Assembly: GCA_903882875.1 (NCBI GenBank)
Contig: CAIRYQ010000017.1
Location: 36,106-100,105 of the forward strand
Source: an uncultured Spartobacteria bacterium
GTDB lineage: Bacteria > Verrucomicrobiota > Verrucomicrobiia > Chthoniobacterales > Chthoniobacteraceae
Length of the DNA: 64,000 nt
Reading direction: 5' to 3'
Part shown: positions 37,498 to 46,571 of the stretch, piece after piece
Position numbering within the stretch: the first letter of the stretch is position 1
Layout: each line of letters starts with the position of its first letter
The notes under the pieces: generated by a model
What the model was told of the DNA's origin: nothing
Seen by the model: only the letters and a program-made list of their open reading frames with translations
Database searches by the model: none
Position numbers and translations under genes: made by a program

Positions 37498-37800
37498 ATG
37501 ACACACATTGCTCGCCGACGCATGCTGACAGCACTCCTTATCCTTGCTGCCATCGCGTTTCCGCTCGTGCAGGTGACATTCATTACCCTTTCCACCGGAT
37601 TCCAAGAGCGCGGACTTCCTCCGATTGCGCGTATAGATTTCACGGTCACTGAACACGTTGACCGCATCCCTCAGGACATCAGAGTTAGTTACGGGTTCTT
37701 TCTCACAATTGGCCTCGTCGGCATTTGTTGTTTTGCCGCAGGTCGCCTTTCTCATGCCGCACCTCTTCGCAATCCCACCGTCGCCTCTAGGCGCTGCTAA
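37498..37800 (+). CDS. Small hypothetical membrane protein
   Basis: The 100-residue protein has two likely membrane segments, LTALLILAAIAFPLVQVTF and YGFFLTIGLVGICCFAAG, with a polar loop between them. Start at the ATG at 37498 is plausible but lacks a strong ribosome-binding site. Codon use is somewhat more AT-rich than that of its neighbours. No family is recognised, and the call is moderate at best. Confidence 0.5.
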   Translation: MTHIARRRMLTALLILAAIAFPLVQVTFITLSTGFQERGLPPIARIDFTVTEHVDRIPQDIRVSYGFFLTIGLVGICCFAAGRLSHAAPLRNPTVASRRC

Positions 37801-37858
37801 CGGCTCCGCCGTCGCTGAGCTTGGGGTCGCGGCAGCATCATCATGACTGCGAATCGAA

Positions 37859-38515
37859 ATGAGTAGCCTGTTCAAAGTGGCTCTCGCCATCCATGTCGTA
37901 TTTGGCGGAGTGGCGCTGGTCATCGCACCACTGGCCATCGTTACCGTCAAAGGCGGCCTGTGGCATCGCCGCTGGGGCAAAGTCTACTTTTGGGCAATGG
38001 CGGGAGTGGCGCTCAGTGCCGCGCTGCTGTGCTGGCTGCGAACGGGATTGTTCCTCTTCCTGATAGCCGTGTTCAGCTTCTATCTGGCGCTGACGGGCTA
38101 CCGGGTGCTGCGTCGGAAGAAGCCGGGGGATCGGGCCACCGCGCTGGATTGGTGCGCCGCCGCCGCGGTGTTGCTGGCCAGTGGCGCGCTGATTCTCACG
38201 GGCGCCTTGGGCGAGTCCGAGGGAGGCCTGCGGTGGGTGCGCATCATCTTCGGGGTAGTCGGCCTGTCGCTCGGAGGGACGGAGGTCTGGCATTTTCTCC
38301 GGCCGCCCTCGGACAAACGGGCCTGGATGTATGCCCACATGACGCGATTCCTGAGCGCATACATCGCGACGGTCACGGCATTTTCCGTGGTGAACTTCCG
38401 GTTCATGCCGTTTCTCTGGCGCTGGCTCTGGCCCACGGTGATCGGCACGGCGGGAATCCTGATAGGGAGGGCCTATTACCGGAGAAAACTTGCCGGACAA
38501 AAGCGAGCGGCCTGA
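37859..38515 (+). CDS. DUF2306-like multi-pass membrane protein
   Basis: The 218-residue protein has about six to seven membrane helices. The N-terminal IHVVFGGVALVIAPLAIVT followed by GGLWHRRWGKVYFWAM matches the pattern of DUF2306-like membrane proteins, with histidines at the membrane edge. Later helices include LFLFLIAVFSFYLAL and a C-terminal LWPTVIGTAGILIG. The function is unknown. It is monocistronic, with a hairpin about 70 bases downstream. Confidence 0.75.
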   Translation: MSSLFKVALAIHVVFGGVALVIAPLAIVTVKGGLWHRRWGKVYFWAMAGVALSAALLCWLRTGLFLFLIAVFSFYLALTGYRVLRRKKPGDRATALDWCAAAAVLLASGALILTGALGESEGGLRWVRIIFGVVGLSLGGTEVWHFLRPPSDKRAWMYAHMTRFLSAYIATVTAFSVVNFRFMPFLWRWLWPTVIGTAGILIGRAYYRRKLAGQKRAA

Positions 38516-38578
38516 CTGGTGCGCCTCGGCACGCTATTCCCCGCGAAAGGGATTTTGCACCGGGCAGGCTTCACCAAA

Positions 38579-38657
38579 CGACAAAGGCCGGGCTTTCGCC
38601 CGGCCTCCGCGTTCTGGCTTGAATTGGTGAGACCTTAGCAGGTCGCCTGCGCGTCCT
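38579..38657 (-). pseudogene. Decayed copy of the ilvC 3' end and terminator
   Basis: This stretch aligns with 39053-39131, the last codons of ilvC plus its terminator, matching at roughly 65 of 79 positions by eye. On the minus strand the copy still reads KDAQATC and a TAA stop, against KGAQAAY and TAA in ilvC. It is followed by a stronger hairpin, AGGCCGGGC/GCCCGGCCT (38585-38593 with 38598-38606). It probably now serves as terminator of the 94-residue gene upstream. Confidence 0.6.
38585..38606 (-). terminator. Hairpin terminator-like structure
   Basis: A perfect 9-bp stem with a TTTC loop is followed on the minus strand by a T-rich tract (TTTGTCGTTT). It lies about 65 bases after the stop of the 94-residue gene. 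Confidence 0.55.
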
Positions 38658-38671
38658 TTTACGGCTTCCGT

Positions 38672-38956
38672 TCAGCGTTTCCGGTCGTGGTGTTCCCATT
38701 TGCCGCCGTAGATCCATTTCCCCTCGTGCTCATACCGGTGGGTGTAGCGTTTGCCTTCCCACTCGAAGTTACCTTCTTCGTGCTTCCCGCCGTAATAGTA
38801 GCGGTTGTTGTGGTAGTAGTAGTGACCGTCATAATCGTCCGGGACGGTCGGCCAGAATCCGGGCGTGACGATGGTGACGCGTGGTGGCTCAGCCTTGAGC
38901 GAGGGGGCCATGGGGAGGCCAGCCGCAAGGCACATCAGGATCAGTTTTATTTTCAT
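38672..38956 (-). CDS. Small secreted Tyr/His/Gly-rich protein
   Basis: The 94-residue protein starts at the ATG at 38956 with a signal peptide ending near SLKAE. The mature part has short repeats rich in Tyr, His, Gly, Glu and Trp: DGHYYYHNNRYYYGG, then KHEEGNFEWEGKRYTHRYEH and KWIYGGKWEHHDRKR. Two or three 'G(K/R)..Y.GG/EW.G' modules are visible. The composition suggests a surface or metal-binding envelope protein, but this is inference. It sits between ilvC and the decayed ilvC 3' copy. Confidence 0.7.
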   Translation of the reverse strand: MKIKLILMCLAAGLPMAPSLKAEPPRVTIVTPGFWPTVPDDYDGHYYYHNNRYYYGGKHEEGNFEWEGKRYTHRYEHEGKWIYGGKWEHHDRKR

Positions 38957-39056
38957 TGGACAAATGAATCGTTGGCTCCGGACGCCCGGATGTATCCTTC
39001 TCACACCGATTACACACCGCGCTCCCGCAGCTCGCTGAGCTTGGATCGTTGACGAC

Positions 39057-39082
39057 AAAGGTCGGGCTTTCGCGCGGCCTTT
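39057..39082 (-). terminator. ilvC terminator hairpin
   Basis: AAAGGTCGGGC and GCGCGGCCTTT flank a short TTTC-containing loop, giving a stem of about 11 bp with one mismatch. It lies about 27 bases after the ilvC stop and is followed on the minus strand by a moderately T-rich tail. Confidence 0.6.
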
Positions 39083-39109
39083 GCGTTGTTGGTTTGAAAC
39101 TGTGAAGCC

Positions 39110-40132
39110 TTAGTAGGCCGCCTGCGCGCCCTTGAGGTTCTTTTTCTGAATCCACGGCATGAGCGCGCGGAGCTTGGCGCCGGTCTTCTCGATGGGGTGC
39201 TGCGTGCCCTTCTTGAGCAGCGCGTTGTATTTCTTGTAGCCGCCCTTGTATTCCTTCACCCAGTCCTTCGCGAACTTGCCGCTCTGGATGTTCTTGAGCG
39301 CGACTTTCATCCGCGCCTTCACGGACTTGTCAATGATCTGCGGGCCGACGAGCACGTCGCCCCATTTCGCCGTCTCGGAAATCGAGAACCTCATGCCGGC
39401 GATGCCGGATTCGTTCATGAGGTCCACGATGAGCTTCAGCTCGTGCAGGCACTCGAAGTAGGCCATCTCGGGCGAGTAGCCGGCCTCGGTGAGCACCTCG
39501 AAGCCCGCCTGCACCAGCGCGCTCGCGCCGCCGCAGAGGACGGTCTGCTCGCCGAAGAGGTCGGTCTCGGTCTCTTCCTTGAAGTCGGTCTCCAGCACGC
39601 CGCCGCGGGTGCCGCCGATGCCTTTCGCCCACGCGAGCGCGACCTTCTTGGCCTTCTTGCTGGGGTTTTGGTAAACGGCGATGAGCGCCGGGACGCCCTT
39701 GCCCTCGGTGAACTGCCGGCGGACGATGTGGCCGGGGCCCTTCGGCGCGACCATGATGACGTCCACATCCTTCGGCGGGACGATGGTCTTGAAATGGATG
39801 GAGAAGCCGTGGCTGAAGAGCAGCGTCTTGCCCTTCGTGAGGTTCGGACGGATGTCCTTCTCGAAGGCGGCAGCCTGCTTCGTGTCGGGCAGGCCGACGA
39901 AGATGATGTCGGCGCGCTTCACCGCTTCGCCGGTCTCAAAAACCTCGAAGCCTTTTTCCTTCGCGACCGCGATGCTCTTGCTGCCGGGATAAAGGCCGAT
40001 GATGACCTTCACGCCGCTGTCCTTGAGATTGAGCGCGTGAGCGTGACCCTGCGAGCCGAAGCCGAGGACGGCGCAAGTTTTGCCTTTGAGCACGCCGAGG
40101 TCGGCGTCTTTGTCAGTGTAGATTTTAGCCAT
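39110..40132 (-). CDS. ilvC: Ketol-acid reductoisomerase
   Basis: IlvC converts acetolactate or acetohydroxybutyrate to dihydroxy acids, the second common step of valine, leucine and isoleucine synthesis, using NADPH and Mg. The 340-residue class I enzyme starts [20 protein letters not shown]. It shows the nucleotide loop [42 protein letters not shown], the metal ligands in [14 protein letters not shown], and [13 protein letters not shown]. The start is the ATG at 40132, just upstream of which a low-complexity frame is open but not coding. It follows ilvN by 78 bases. Confidence 0.97.
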   Translation of the reverse strand: MAKIYTDKDADLGVLKGKTCAVLGFGSQGHAHALNLKDSGVKVIIGLYPGSKSIAVAKEKGFEVFETGEAVKRADIIFVGLPDTKQAAAFEKDIRPNLTKGKTLLFSHGFSIHFKTIVPPKDVDVIMVAPKGPGHIVRRQFTEGKGVPALIAVYQNPSKKAKKVALAWAKGIGGTRGGVLETDFKEETETDLFGEQTVLCGGASALVQAGFEVLTEAGYSPEMAYFECLHELKLIVDLMNESGIAGMRFSISETAKWGDVLVGPQIIDKSVKARMKVALKNIQSGKFAKDWVKEYKGGYKKYNALLKKGTQHPIEKTGAKLRALMPWIQKKNLKGAQAAY

Positions 40133-40210
40133 AGAGAGTGGGTGGTGTTGTGTGTGGTGAAAGTGAAACGCCTTCGCGTGCTTCGCGGCCTTCACGGTCG
40201 CGGAAGAGTA

Positions 40211-40690
40211 TTAGTCGCCCTTGCGCGGCAGCGCGACCTTGCCCGTGCGGGTGAGGGCGGCGATGCCGAAGGGTTCCATGAGTGAGATGAACTTGGTGAT
40301 CTTGCTCTCGTTGCCGGTGACCTCGATGGCGAAGTTCCGGTGCTGCACGTCCACGATCTTCGCGCGGAAGATGTCGCAGATCTGCATGACCTCGGCACGC
40401 GTGTCGGGCGTGATTTTCACGCGCATGAGCACAAGCTCGCGGTCCACGTATTCGCCATCGCGGAAGTCCTGCACCTCGATGACATCAATGAGCTTCGCGA
40501 GCAGTTTGCTCACCTGCTCGAGCGTGCGGTCGTCGCCGCGGACGACGATCGTCATCCGCGAAGTTTCGGGATCGAGCGTCGGGCCGACGTTGAGTGAATC
40601 AATGTTGAACCCGCGCCCGCTGAACATGCCGGCGATGCGGGTGAGCACACCGAATTTGTTTTCAACGAGGACTGACAGCGTATGGCGCAT
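40211..40690 (-). CDS. ilvN: Acetolactate synthase small (regulatory) subunit
   Basis: The 159-residue ACT-domain protein binds valine and regulates acetolactate synthase. It begins MRHTLSVLVENKFGVLTRIA, followed by GMFSGRGFNIDSLNVG, both typical of IlvN/IlvH. The second half, from about residue 78, is the C-terminal regulatory domain. The ATG is at 40690. The catalytic large subunit (ilvB) is not in the window. It lies between avtA and ilvC in a single direction, consistent with one operon. Confidence 0.96.
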   Translation of the reverse strand: MRHTLSVLVENKFGVLTRIAGMFSGRGFNIDSLNVGPTLDPETSRMTIVVRGDDRTLEQVSKLLAKLIDVIEVQDFRDGEYVDRELVLMRVKITPDTRAEVMQICDIFRAKIVDVQHRNFAIEVTGNESKITKFISLMEPFGIAALTRTGKVALPRKGD

Positions 40691-40782
40691 GGAAAAAGGG
40701 CGGCGAACGTGCCGGGCTTGCCCGAGGGCGTCAAACGGAAAATCCCGCCCCGGCTCCGGTGGCCGGAACCATCCGATCCCGG

Positions 40783-42066
40783 CTATGAACGCGCCGCCTC
40801 TTCCGCGATGATCTGCAATCCTTCGCGGACGACATTTGCGGGCTGGGAGAAATTTAGCCGCAGGCATTCGCGTGAGTGTGGCCAGTCCTCGCGCAGGCCG
40901 AAGAAGAAATATTCGCCGGGGACGACGAGGACTTTGCGCGCCTTCAGCCGCTCGTAGAGTTCGCGCGTGGGGATGCGGAGGCCGCGCAGCCAGAGCCAGT
41001 GGAAGAATGCGCCTTCGCTCGCGTGCAGCGCCCAGTCCACGCGCGCGGCGTCGAAGAACTCGCGCGTCCACGCAGATGCGGCGCGGCTTTTCTCCTCGTA
41101 AAACGGGCGCAGGATGCGCGGGCCGAGTTCGAGGATCTCGCCGCTCTCGACCCACGGCAGCGCGATCTGCTGGCCGATGTTTCCATTCGCAAGCCCGACG
41201 ATGGCGGTCATCGCTGCGAGCGCCGACGCGATTTTCTCCGGCGCGACGACGATGGCCGTGCGCGTGCCGGGCAGGCCGAGCTTCGAGAGGCTGAGCGTGA
41301 GAATGACGTGAGGCGCCCAATGCGGCTGCGCGTCAGTGAAGATCACATTTGGAAAAGGCGATCCGTACGCATTGTCGAGGATGAGCGGGATGCCGTGCTG
41401 CGCGGCGAGCGCGGAGAGGCGAGCGACCTCGTCGTCGGTGAGCACGTTGCCAGTCGGGTTCGTCGGGCGTGAGACGGCGATGCACGCGATATCCTCGCGA
41501 CGCAGCGCGTCCTCCACGGCGGCGAAATCAATCGTGTATTTGAAAATGCGCCCGCCTTCGCCCTGCGGCCACGTGATGTGCGGGCGGCAAGTGGTGAAGA
41601 GTTCACCCTCGAGTCCCTGATCCGCGTAGCCGATGTATTCCGGCGCGAGCGGGAGCAGGACTTTGCGACGGCGCCCGCCCTCGAAGCGACCGGCGAGCAG
41701 ATTGAAGAGATAGAAAAATGCGCTCTGCCCTCCGGTGGTGATGGCGAGATTCTGCGGCCCGATGTCCCAGCCAAAGGTGCGCTTCAACAACGAAGCGAGC
41801 GCGGCGAGGAAGCGCGGATTTCCCTGCGGCGGATCGTAGTTGCCGAGCATGCGATCGAGCGACGCGGTGTCGGCGGTGAGTTCGTGCATCCGCTTGCGCA
41901 GAAGCGCCTGCATCTCGGGCACCGCCGCGGGATTGCCGCCGCCGAGCATGCGCATGTCCGGCTCGACGGTCATCGCGCGGCCGAGATCGTCCATCAGCTC
42001 CAGGATGCCGCTGCGGCCCGCGAGCTTTTGTCCGGCGAGTGAAAATGGGAAGTCGTGTGGGTTCAT
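40783..42066 (-). CDS. avtA: Valine-pyruvate transaminase
   Basis: AvtA transfers an amino group between valine and pyruvate, in effect the last step of valine synthesis. The 427-residue PLP enzyme starts at the ATG at 42066 (MNPHDFPFSLAGQKLAG). It shows AvtA-type landmarks: MLGGGNPAAVPEMQALLRK, YDPPQGNPRFLAALASLL, SRPTNPTGNVL, DNAYGSPFPNVIF, and the PLP-lysine region LTLSLSKLGLPGTRTAI. The family assignment over other class I aminotransferases rests on the N-terminal motifs and the ilvN-ilvC linkage. Confidence 0.9.
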   Translation of the reverse strand: MNPHDFPFSLAGQKLAGRSGILELMDDLGRAMTVEPDMRMLGGGNPAAVPEMQALLRKRMHELTADTASLDRMLGNYDPPQGNPRFLAALASLLKRTFGWDIGPQNLAITTGGQSAFFYLFNLLAGRFEGGRRRKVLLPLAPEYIGYADQGLEGELFTTCRPHITWPQGEGGRIFKYTIDFAAVEDALRREDIACIAVSRPTNPTGNVLTDDEVARLSALAAQHGIPLILDNAYGSPFPNVIFTDAQPHWAPHVILTLSLSKLGLPGTRTAIVVAPEKIASALAAMTAIVGLANGNIGQQIALPWVESGEILELGPRILRPFYEEKSRAASAWTREFFDAARVDWALHASEGAFFHWLWLRGLRIPTRELYERLKARKVLVVPGEYFFFGLREDWPHSRECLRLNFSQPANVVREGLQIIAEEAARS

Positions 42067-42094
42067 CGGCACGGGGATTTTTAACCACGGATGA

Positions 42095-42158
42095 CACGGA
42101 TTGCACGGATGAGGTTTGAGACCGGAGGAAAATATCCGATTCATCCGTGCAATCCGTG
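42095..42158. repeat. Dispersed inverted repeat between avtA and the oxidoreductase gene
   Basis: An 18-bp arm at 42095-42112 (CACGGATTGCACGGATGA) is perfectly inverted at 42141-42158, with a 28-base loop. The left flank adds a related ACCACGGATGA. This 'CACGGATTGCACGGAT' wording is a repeat type I recall from several bacterial genomes, including Verrucomicrobia. It lies in the divergent promoter region of avtA and the oxidoreductase. Confidence 0.65.
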
Positions 42159-42251
42159 GCCAATCCTTCGAGCCATCCGCACTTTCCAGAGTGCGCCGAT
42201 TTTCTCGCGCACTAAGAGCACCGGAACGGAAAGGTCGTCTCCGCGCCACAC

Positions 42252-43592
42252 ATGAATCCCTCCCCGTTCACCCGCCGCAATTTTCTCCGTCGCACATCCG
42301 CCGCCGCCGCCGCGCTCTCATTTCCCGCCGTCGTTCGGTGCGCGAATCCGAACTCGAATTTGCAAATCGTCGCAGTCGGCAGCATGGGAAAGGGGCTGAG
42401 CGACATCGCGGAGACGGGCTCGCATCTGAAGGCGAAATTCGTCGCGTTCTGCGATGTGGACACGAACCGCTTTCACGAGGCGGACAAGAAATTCCCCGGC
42501 ACGCCGCACTACCAGGACTGGCGCGAGATGTTCGCGAAACTGAGCGATACGTTCGATGCCGTGACTGTCTCCACGCCCGACCACTGGCACGCGCCCGTCG
42601 CGATGGCGGCGATGAAGCTGCGCAAACACGTCCACTGCCAGAAGCCGCTCGCGCACACGGTGTGGGAAGTGCGGCAGATGCGGCTGCAGGCGGAAATTTC
42701 CAAGGTGATCACGCAGATGGGGAACCAGATCCACAGCCACGAGTCGTACCGCACGGGCGTGAAACTGATCCACGACGGCGTGATCGGAAGAATCAAGGCG
42801 GTGCATTCGTGGCAGCCGAATCCCGGCAACAAATACTCGGGCCTGTCGAAGCGTCCCGCACCATCAGGCGCGGCGGTGCCCGCATCGCTGAACTGGGATC
42901 TCTGGATCGGCACGGCACCGATGCGGCCGTACGAGCCGGACCTGTATCACCCGTTCAAATGGCGCGACTGGCAGGACTTTGGCGGCGGCACGATGGGCGA
43001 CTTCGGCTGCCACATCCTCGATCCTGTTTTCACTGCGCTGGAACTCACCGCGCCCATCAGCATCCGCGCGGAGAACACCGGCCTGAACGAGGAGACCTGG
43101 CCCGCAGCCGAGACGGTGAGCTACATTTTTCCCGGCACCAAATGGACGGCAGACAAGACGGTGCCGGTCACCTGGTACGATGGCGGACGCCTGCCGGACC
43201 GCGCGCTCGCGCAGATGCCCGAGGACGCGAAGTTCCCCGGTGGCGGTTCGCTGTTCATCGGCGAAGGCGGCACGATGATCCTGCCGCACGTCGCACTGCC
43301 GAAGCTGTATCCCGCGGAAAAATTCGGGACTTTCCAGATCGAAAAGGTCGCGGGATCGAGCCACTATCACGCGTGGGTGGACGGCGCGATCGCGGGCACG
43401 AAGACGACCGACGGCTTTCACTACGCCGGCCCGCTCGCCGAAGCCGTGCAACTCGGTAATGTCGCCACGCGCGTGCCGGGAGAGACGCTGATGTGGGACG
43501 CGGAAAATCTGCGCGTCACGAATTCCGAAGCCGCGACGAAGCTGCTCACGAAGGCGTACCGCGAAGGCTGGAAGCTCGATCCCGCTGGGTAA
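42252..43592 (+). CDS. Tat-exported Gfo/Idh/MocA family oxidoreductase
   Basis: The 446-residue protein has a twin-arginine signal (TRRNFLRRTSAAAAALSFPA). The NAD-binding fold is modified, with IVAVGSMGKGLSDIA instead of the usual GxGxxG. The conserved DHWHAPVAMAAMKLRKHVHC and QKPLA (normally EKP) follow. The C-terminal domain includes DFGCHILDPVF and SSHYHAWVDGA. In PVC bacteria such exported members are linked to sugar derivative turnover with ThuA and DUF1080 proteins. The substrate is unknown. Confidence 0.9.
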   Translation: MNPSPFTRRNFLRRTSAAAAALSFPAVVRCANPNSNLQIVAVGSMGKGLSDIAETGSHLKAKFVAFCDVDTNRFHEADKKFPGTPHYQDWREMFAKLSDTFDAVTVSTPDHWHAPVAMAAMKLRKHVHCQKPLAHTVWEVRQMRLQAEISKVITQMGNQIHSHESYRTGVKLIHDGVIGRIKAVHSWQPNPGNKYSGLSKRPAPSGAAVPASLNWDLWIGTAPMRPYEPDLYHPFKWRDWQDFGGGTMGDFGCHILDPVFTALELTAPISIRAENTGLNEETWPAAETVSYIFPGTKWTADKTVPVTWYDGGRLPDRALAQMPEDAKFPGGGSLFIGEGGTMILPHVALPKLYPAEKFGTFQIEKVAGSSHYHAWVDGAIAGTKTTDGFHYAGPLAEAVQLGNVATRVPGETLMWDAENLRVTNSEAATKLLTKAYREGWKLDPAG

Positions 43593-43637
43593 GACGGCGG
43601 CTCGACACACTGCGCGCTTCGCCGCTTGAATCGCCGC

Positions 43638-46049
43638 ATGGCAAAGAAGCGCCACGATGCGCAGACTCCAGATCCGACTCCACCGACTGCGGCACGCAAG
43701 CCACCGGTCGCGTTGATCGCGCTGGTGTTCGTGGTGCTGATCGCAGTCGGCGGGTTCGCGGGTTGGAAAATTGCGCAGCGTGGAAGGCAGCAATCTTCCT
43801 CGGATTCGGCGAGCGCAGCCGCTTCGCCGCCTGGCAGGACGACATCAATGGCCGTGCCTTCGCCAACGCCCGCGCCTGCGCTGCTTCCGCTGCTCGAACC
43901 GGAGGCTCAGGTTTTCGCGCGCTACGCGGGTTCGCAGAGCTGCCGTGAGTGCCACGCGGCGCAGTTCGAATCGTGGGCAAAGTCGAATCACGGCAACGCG
44001 GAGCGCGCGGTAAACGCGGCGATGGACAGCGCGGCATTTTCGCCGGAGCACAATTTTCACCACGGCACGCAGGATTCCGTCGCGACGCAAGTGGATGGCA
44101 AGCCCGCGCTGAAGACGCTCGGCTTCGATGGAAAAATCGAGACGTATCCGATCGCGCGCGTCATCGGGCACGATCCGCTGCGGCAGTTTCTCGTCGAGGG
44201 CTCGGACGGGCGGATGCAGACGCTGGAAGTCTCGTATGATCCGAAACGCAATGAGTGGTTCGACGTTTACGGCGACGAGGATCGCAGGCCAGGCGAATGG
44301 GGCCACTGGACGGGGCGCGGGATGGGTTGGAACGCGATGTGTGCGAACTGCCACAACACGCGGCTGCGGAAAAACTACGACGAAGCGACGGACACGTATC
44401 GCACGACGATGGCCGAGATGAGCGTCGGCTGCGAATCTTGCCACGGGCCGATGAAAGCGCACACCGAGTGGCGAAAGCAGTATCCGAACAGCAAGGAAAC
44501 GGATCCGACGGTGAGGAAATTCACGCGCGATCAGACCTTCGATACGTGCGGCTCTTGCCACGCGCGGCGGCGCGAACTCACGGGCGACTTCGTGCCGGGC
44601 GATTCGTTCGGTCAGCACTTCCAGCTCACAACCGTGGACGAGAGCGATCTCTATTTTCCCGACGGGCAGATCCGCGACGAGCTTTACGAATACGGTTCAT
44701 TTCACGGCAGCAAGATGCACACGGCAGGCGTGCGCTGCGCGGATTGCCACGCCCCGCACGCCGCAAAACCGCGTCTGCTCGGCAACGCGCTGTGCCTGCG
44801 CTGCCACACCGGTGCGCCGGGGCAAATTCCCGAAAGCACGGTGATCGCGCCGGTGATCGATCCGGTTGCGCACAGTTTCCACAAGGCGGACAGCACGGGT
44901 GCGCAGTGTGTGAACTGCCACATGCCGGTGACGACCTACATGCAGCGCCACCCGCGGCACGACCACGGCTTCACGATTCCCGATCCGCTGCTCACGAAGC
45001 AGCTCGGCATCCCGAACGCGTGCAACAAGTGTCACACCGACAAGGACGCCGACTGGTCGCTCGCCGCGACGGAGAAATGGTGGGGCGAGAAAATGAAACG
45101 CCCTTCGCGCGAACGCGCGCAGACGGTCGCCGCCGCGCGCGCGGGCACACTGCCATCCGCCGTGCCGTTGCTCACGCTGCTGCACAATGAGCCGAACGCG
45201 TACTGGAAGGCTTCGCTGATCCGACTGCTCGGCGCATGGAGCGCGGATGCGGAGGTGTCGCGCGCATTCCTCGAATACGCGCAGCATGCCAACCCGCTCG
45301 TGCGGACCGCCGCGGTGCAGGCGCTCGAATCCGTCGGTGGTGCGGAGGCGGATGCCGCGCGGCAGATTCTCATGCGACGTCTCGAAGACCCCGAGCGCGT
45401 GGTGCGTGTCGCCGCAGCATCCGCGCTGCACGCGCCGCTCGATCCTGCGTCGCGCGCGCTGCGTGAGGTGCTGCACGCGCTCGACCTCGCCGCAGATCAG
45501 CCGACAGGCCAGCTTCAGAAAGGAGTGTGGGTGCTGTCGCACGGGGAACAAGCGGGTGCGGTCGCGCATTTTGAAAAGGCCGTGTCGTGGGATCCGAATT
45601 CCGGCGGCATCCGCAACGAATATGCGCGGCTGCTGGCCTCGCTGGGCCGCACGCTGGACACGCTCACGCAGATGCGCGAAGCGGTACGCCTCGAGCCGAA
45701 GCAGGCGGAGTTCCGCTATAACCTCGCTCTCGCCACCAACGAATCCGGCGACATGCGCGGCGCGGTGCGTGAATTCGAGGAAGCTGTGAAGCTCGATCCG
45801 AGGCATGCACGAGCGTGGTATAACCTTGGCCTCGCACGCAGCGCGCTTGGCGAATCAGATGCTGCGATTGATGCGCTGCGCAAAGCCGAGTCCGCCGACC
45901 CGCGCGATGCACGCATCCCGTATGCGCGTGCGACGATCCACGCGCGGCTCGGACAAAAAGCAGAAGCACGCGAGGCGGCACAGCGCGCGCTGGCGATTCA
46001 GCCGGGTTATCAGGATGCCCGGCAGCTCATGCAGATGCTCGGGCAGTAA
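43638..46049 (+). CDS. Eight-haem cytochrome c with HEAT and TPR repeats
   Basis: The 803-residue membrane-anchored protein starts at the ATG at 43638 (a TTG 12 bases upstream is an alternative). A transmembrane anchor (ALIALVFVVLIAVGGFAGW) is followed by a cytochrome region with eight CxxCH motifs: CRECH, CANCH, CESCH, CGSCH, CADCH, CLRCH, CVNCH and CNKCH. A HEAT-like helical part (about residues 500-600) and TPR repeats (about 640-800) complete the chain. The haem part resembles cytochrome c554/NrfA-type multihaem proteins used in nitrogen or metal redox. The HEAT-TPR end suggests a scaffold. The redox partner is unknown. Confidence 0.9.
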   Translation: MAKKRHDAQTPDPTPPTAARKPPVALIALVFVVLIAVGGFAGWKIAQRGRQQSSSDSASAAASPPGRTTSMAVPSPTPAPALLPLLEPEAQVFARYAGSQSCRECHAAQFESWAKSNHGNAERAVNAAMDSAAFSPEHNFHHGTQDSVATQVDGKPALKTLGFDGKIETYPIARVIGHDPLRQFLVEGSDGRMQTLEVSYDPKRNEWFDVYGDEDRRPGEWGHWTGRGMGWNAMCANCHNTRLRKNYDEATDTYRTTMAEMSVGCESCHGPMKAHTEWRKQYPNSKETDPTVRKFTRDQTFDTCGSCHARRRELTGDFVPGDSFGQHFQLTTVDESDLYFPDGQIRDELYEYGSFHGSKMHTAGVRCADCHAPHAAKPRLLGNALCLRCHTGAPGQIPESTVIAPVIDPVAHSFHKADSTGAQCVNCHMPVTTYMQRHPRHDHGFTIPDPLLTKQLGIPNACNKCHTDKDADWSLAATEKWWGEKMKRPSRERAQTVAAARAGTLPSAVPLLTLLHNEPNAYWKASLIRLLGAWSADAEVSRAFLEYAQHANPLVRTAAVQALESVGGAEADAARQILMRRLEDPERVVRVAAASALHAPLDPASRALREVLHALDLAADQPTGQLQKGVWVLSHGEQAGAVAHFEKAVSWDPNSGGIRNEYARLLASLGRTLDTLTQMREAVRLEPKQAEFRYNLALATNESGDMRGAVREFEEAVKLDPRHARAWYNLGLARSALGESDAAIDALRKAESADPRDARIPYARATIHARLGQKAEAREAAQRALAIQPGYQDARQLMQMLGQ

Positions 46050-46110
46050 CCCTGTGTCGCGGGAACGCACAAGACACACTTGACCGTCACAATGTTTGCG
46101 GATCGGAGGC

Positions 46111-46485
46111 TCATTGGAAATTTTCCGGCTTCCCCGCCGCGTCGTATGCGAACCGCATCTGCGCGGACGCCTTTCCCGGCAAGCCGGGAAGCACGCGCGC
46201 CCAAAAGACATTCAGCTCGCCGGAAATCTCCGTGACGCGCACGCGCGGATTCAGCGGTGCAACGATTATCGTCATGCGTCCGCGGTGGAAGTGCTGCGCC
46301 TTCGAGGTGGAGTGCGTGGAAAGGAAACACGGCTTTGTCTCTGCACGCATGGGATTGGCGGAACCGGCGGAGATCGGACCGGGAGGGGGCGGCACGCCCC
46401 TTAGTCTTGTATAACTCCAAACAACTCCAAGGAGCATGACCAAAAGCAAAACCGCCTTCCTTCTCTCCGCCCAAATCCTGAGCAA
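46111..46485 (-). CDS. Small membrane-anchored protein of unknown function
   Basis: The 124-residue protein has an N-terminal basic-hydrophobic anchor (RRKAVLLLVMLLGVVWSY) and a polar domain with one Cys. I use the TTG start at 46485 because GAGGG lies at a suitable distance before it and it leaves a basic stretch before the anchor. An ATG at 46437 would remove that stretch. It is convergent with the cytochrome gene and about 85 bases downstream of the signalling island. No family is recognised. Confidence 0.6.
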   Translation of the reverse strand: MLRIWAERRKAVLLLVMLLGVVWSYTRLRGVPPPPGPISAGSANPMRAETKPCFLSTHSTSKAQHFHRGRMTIIVAPLNPRVRVTEISGELNVFWARVLPGLPGKASAQMRFAYDAAGKPENFQ

Positions 46486-46571
46486 GCAGTCCCTCTACAT
46501 GTGGAATTTCGCCTTTGCCGAGGTGGTGAACGTGTAGGACACGCGCAAACGCTGGAATCATCTGCCGACGC

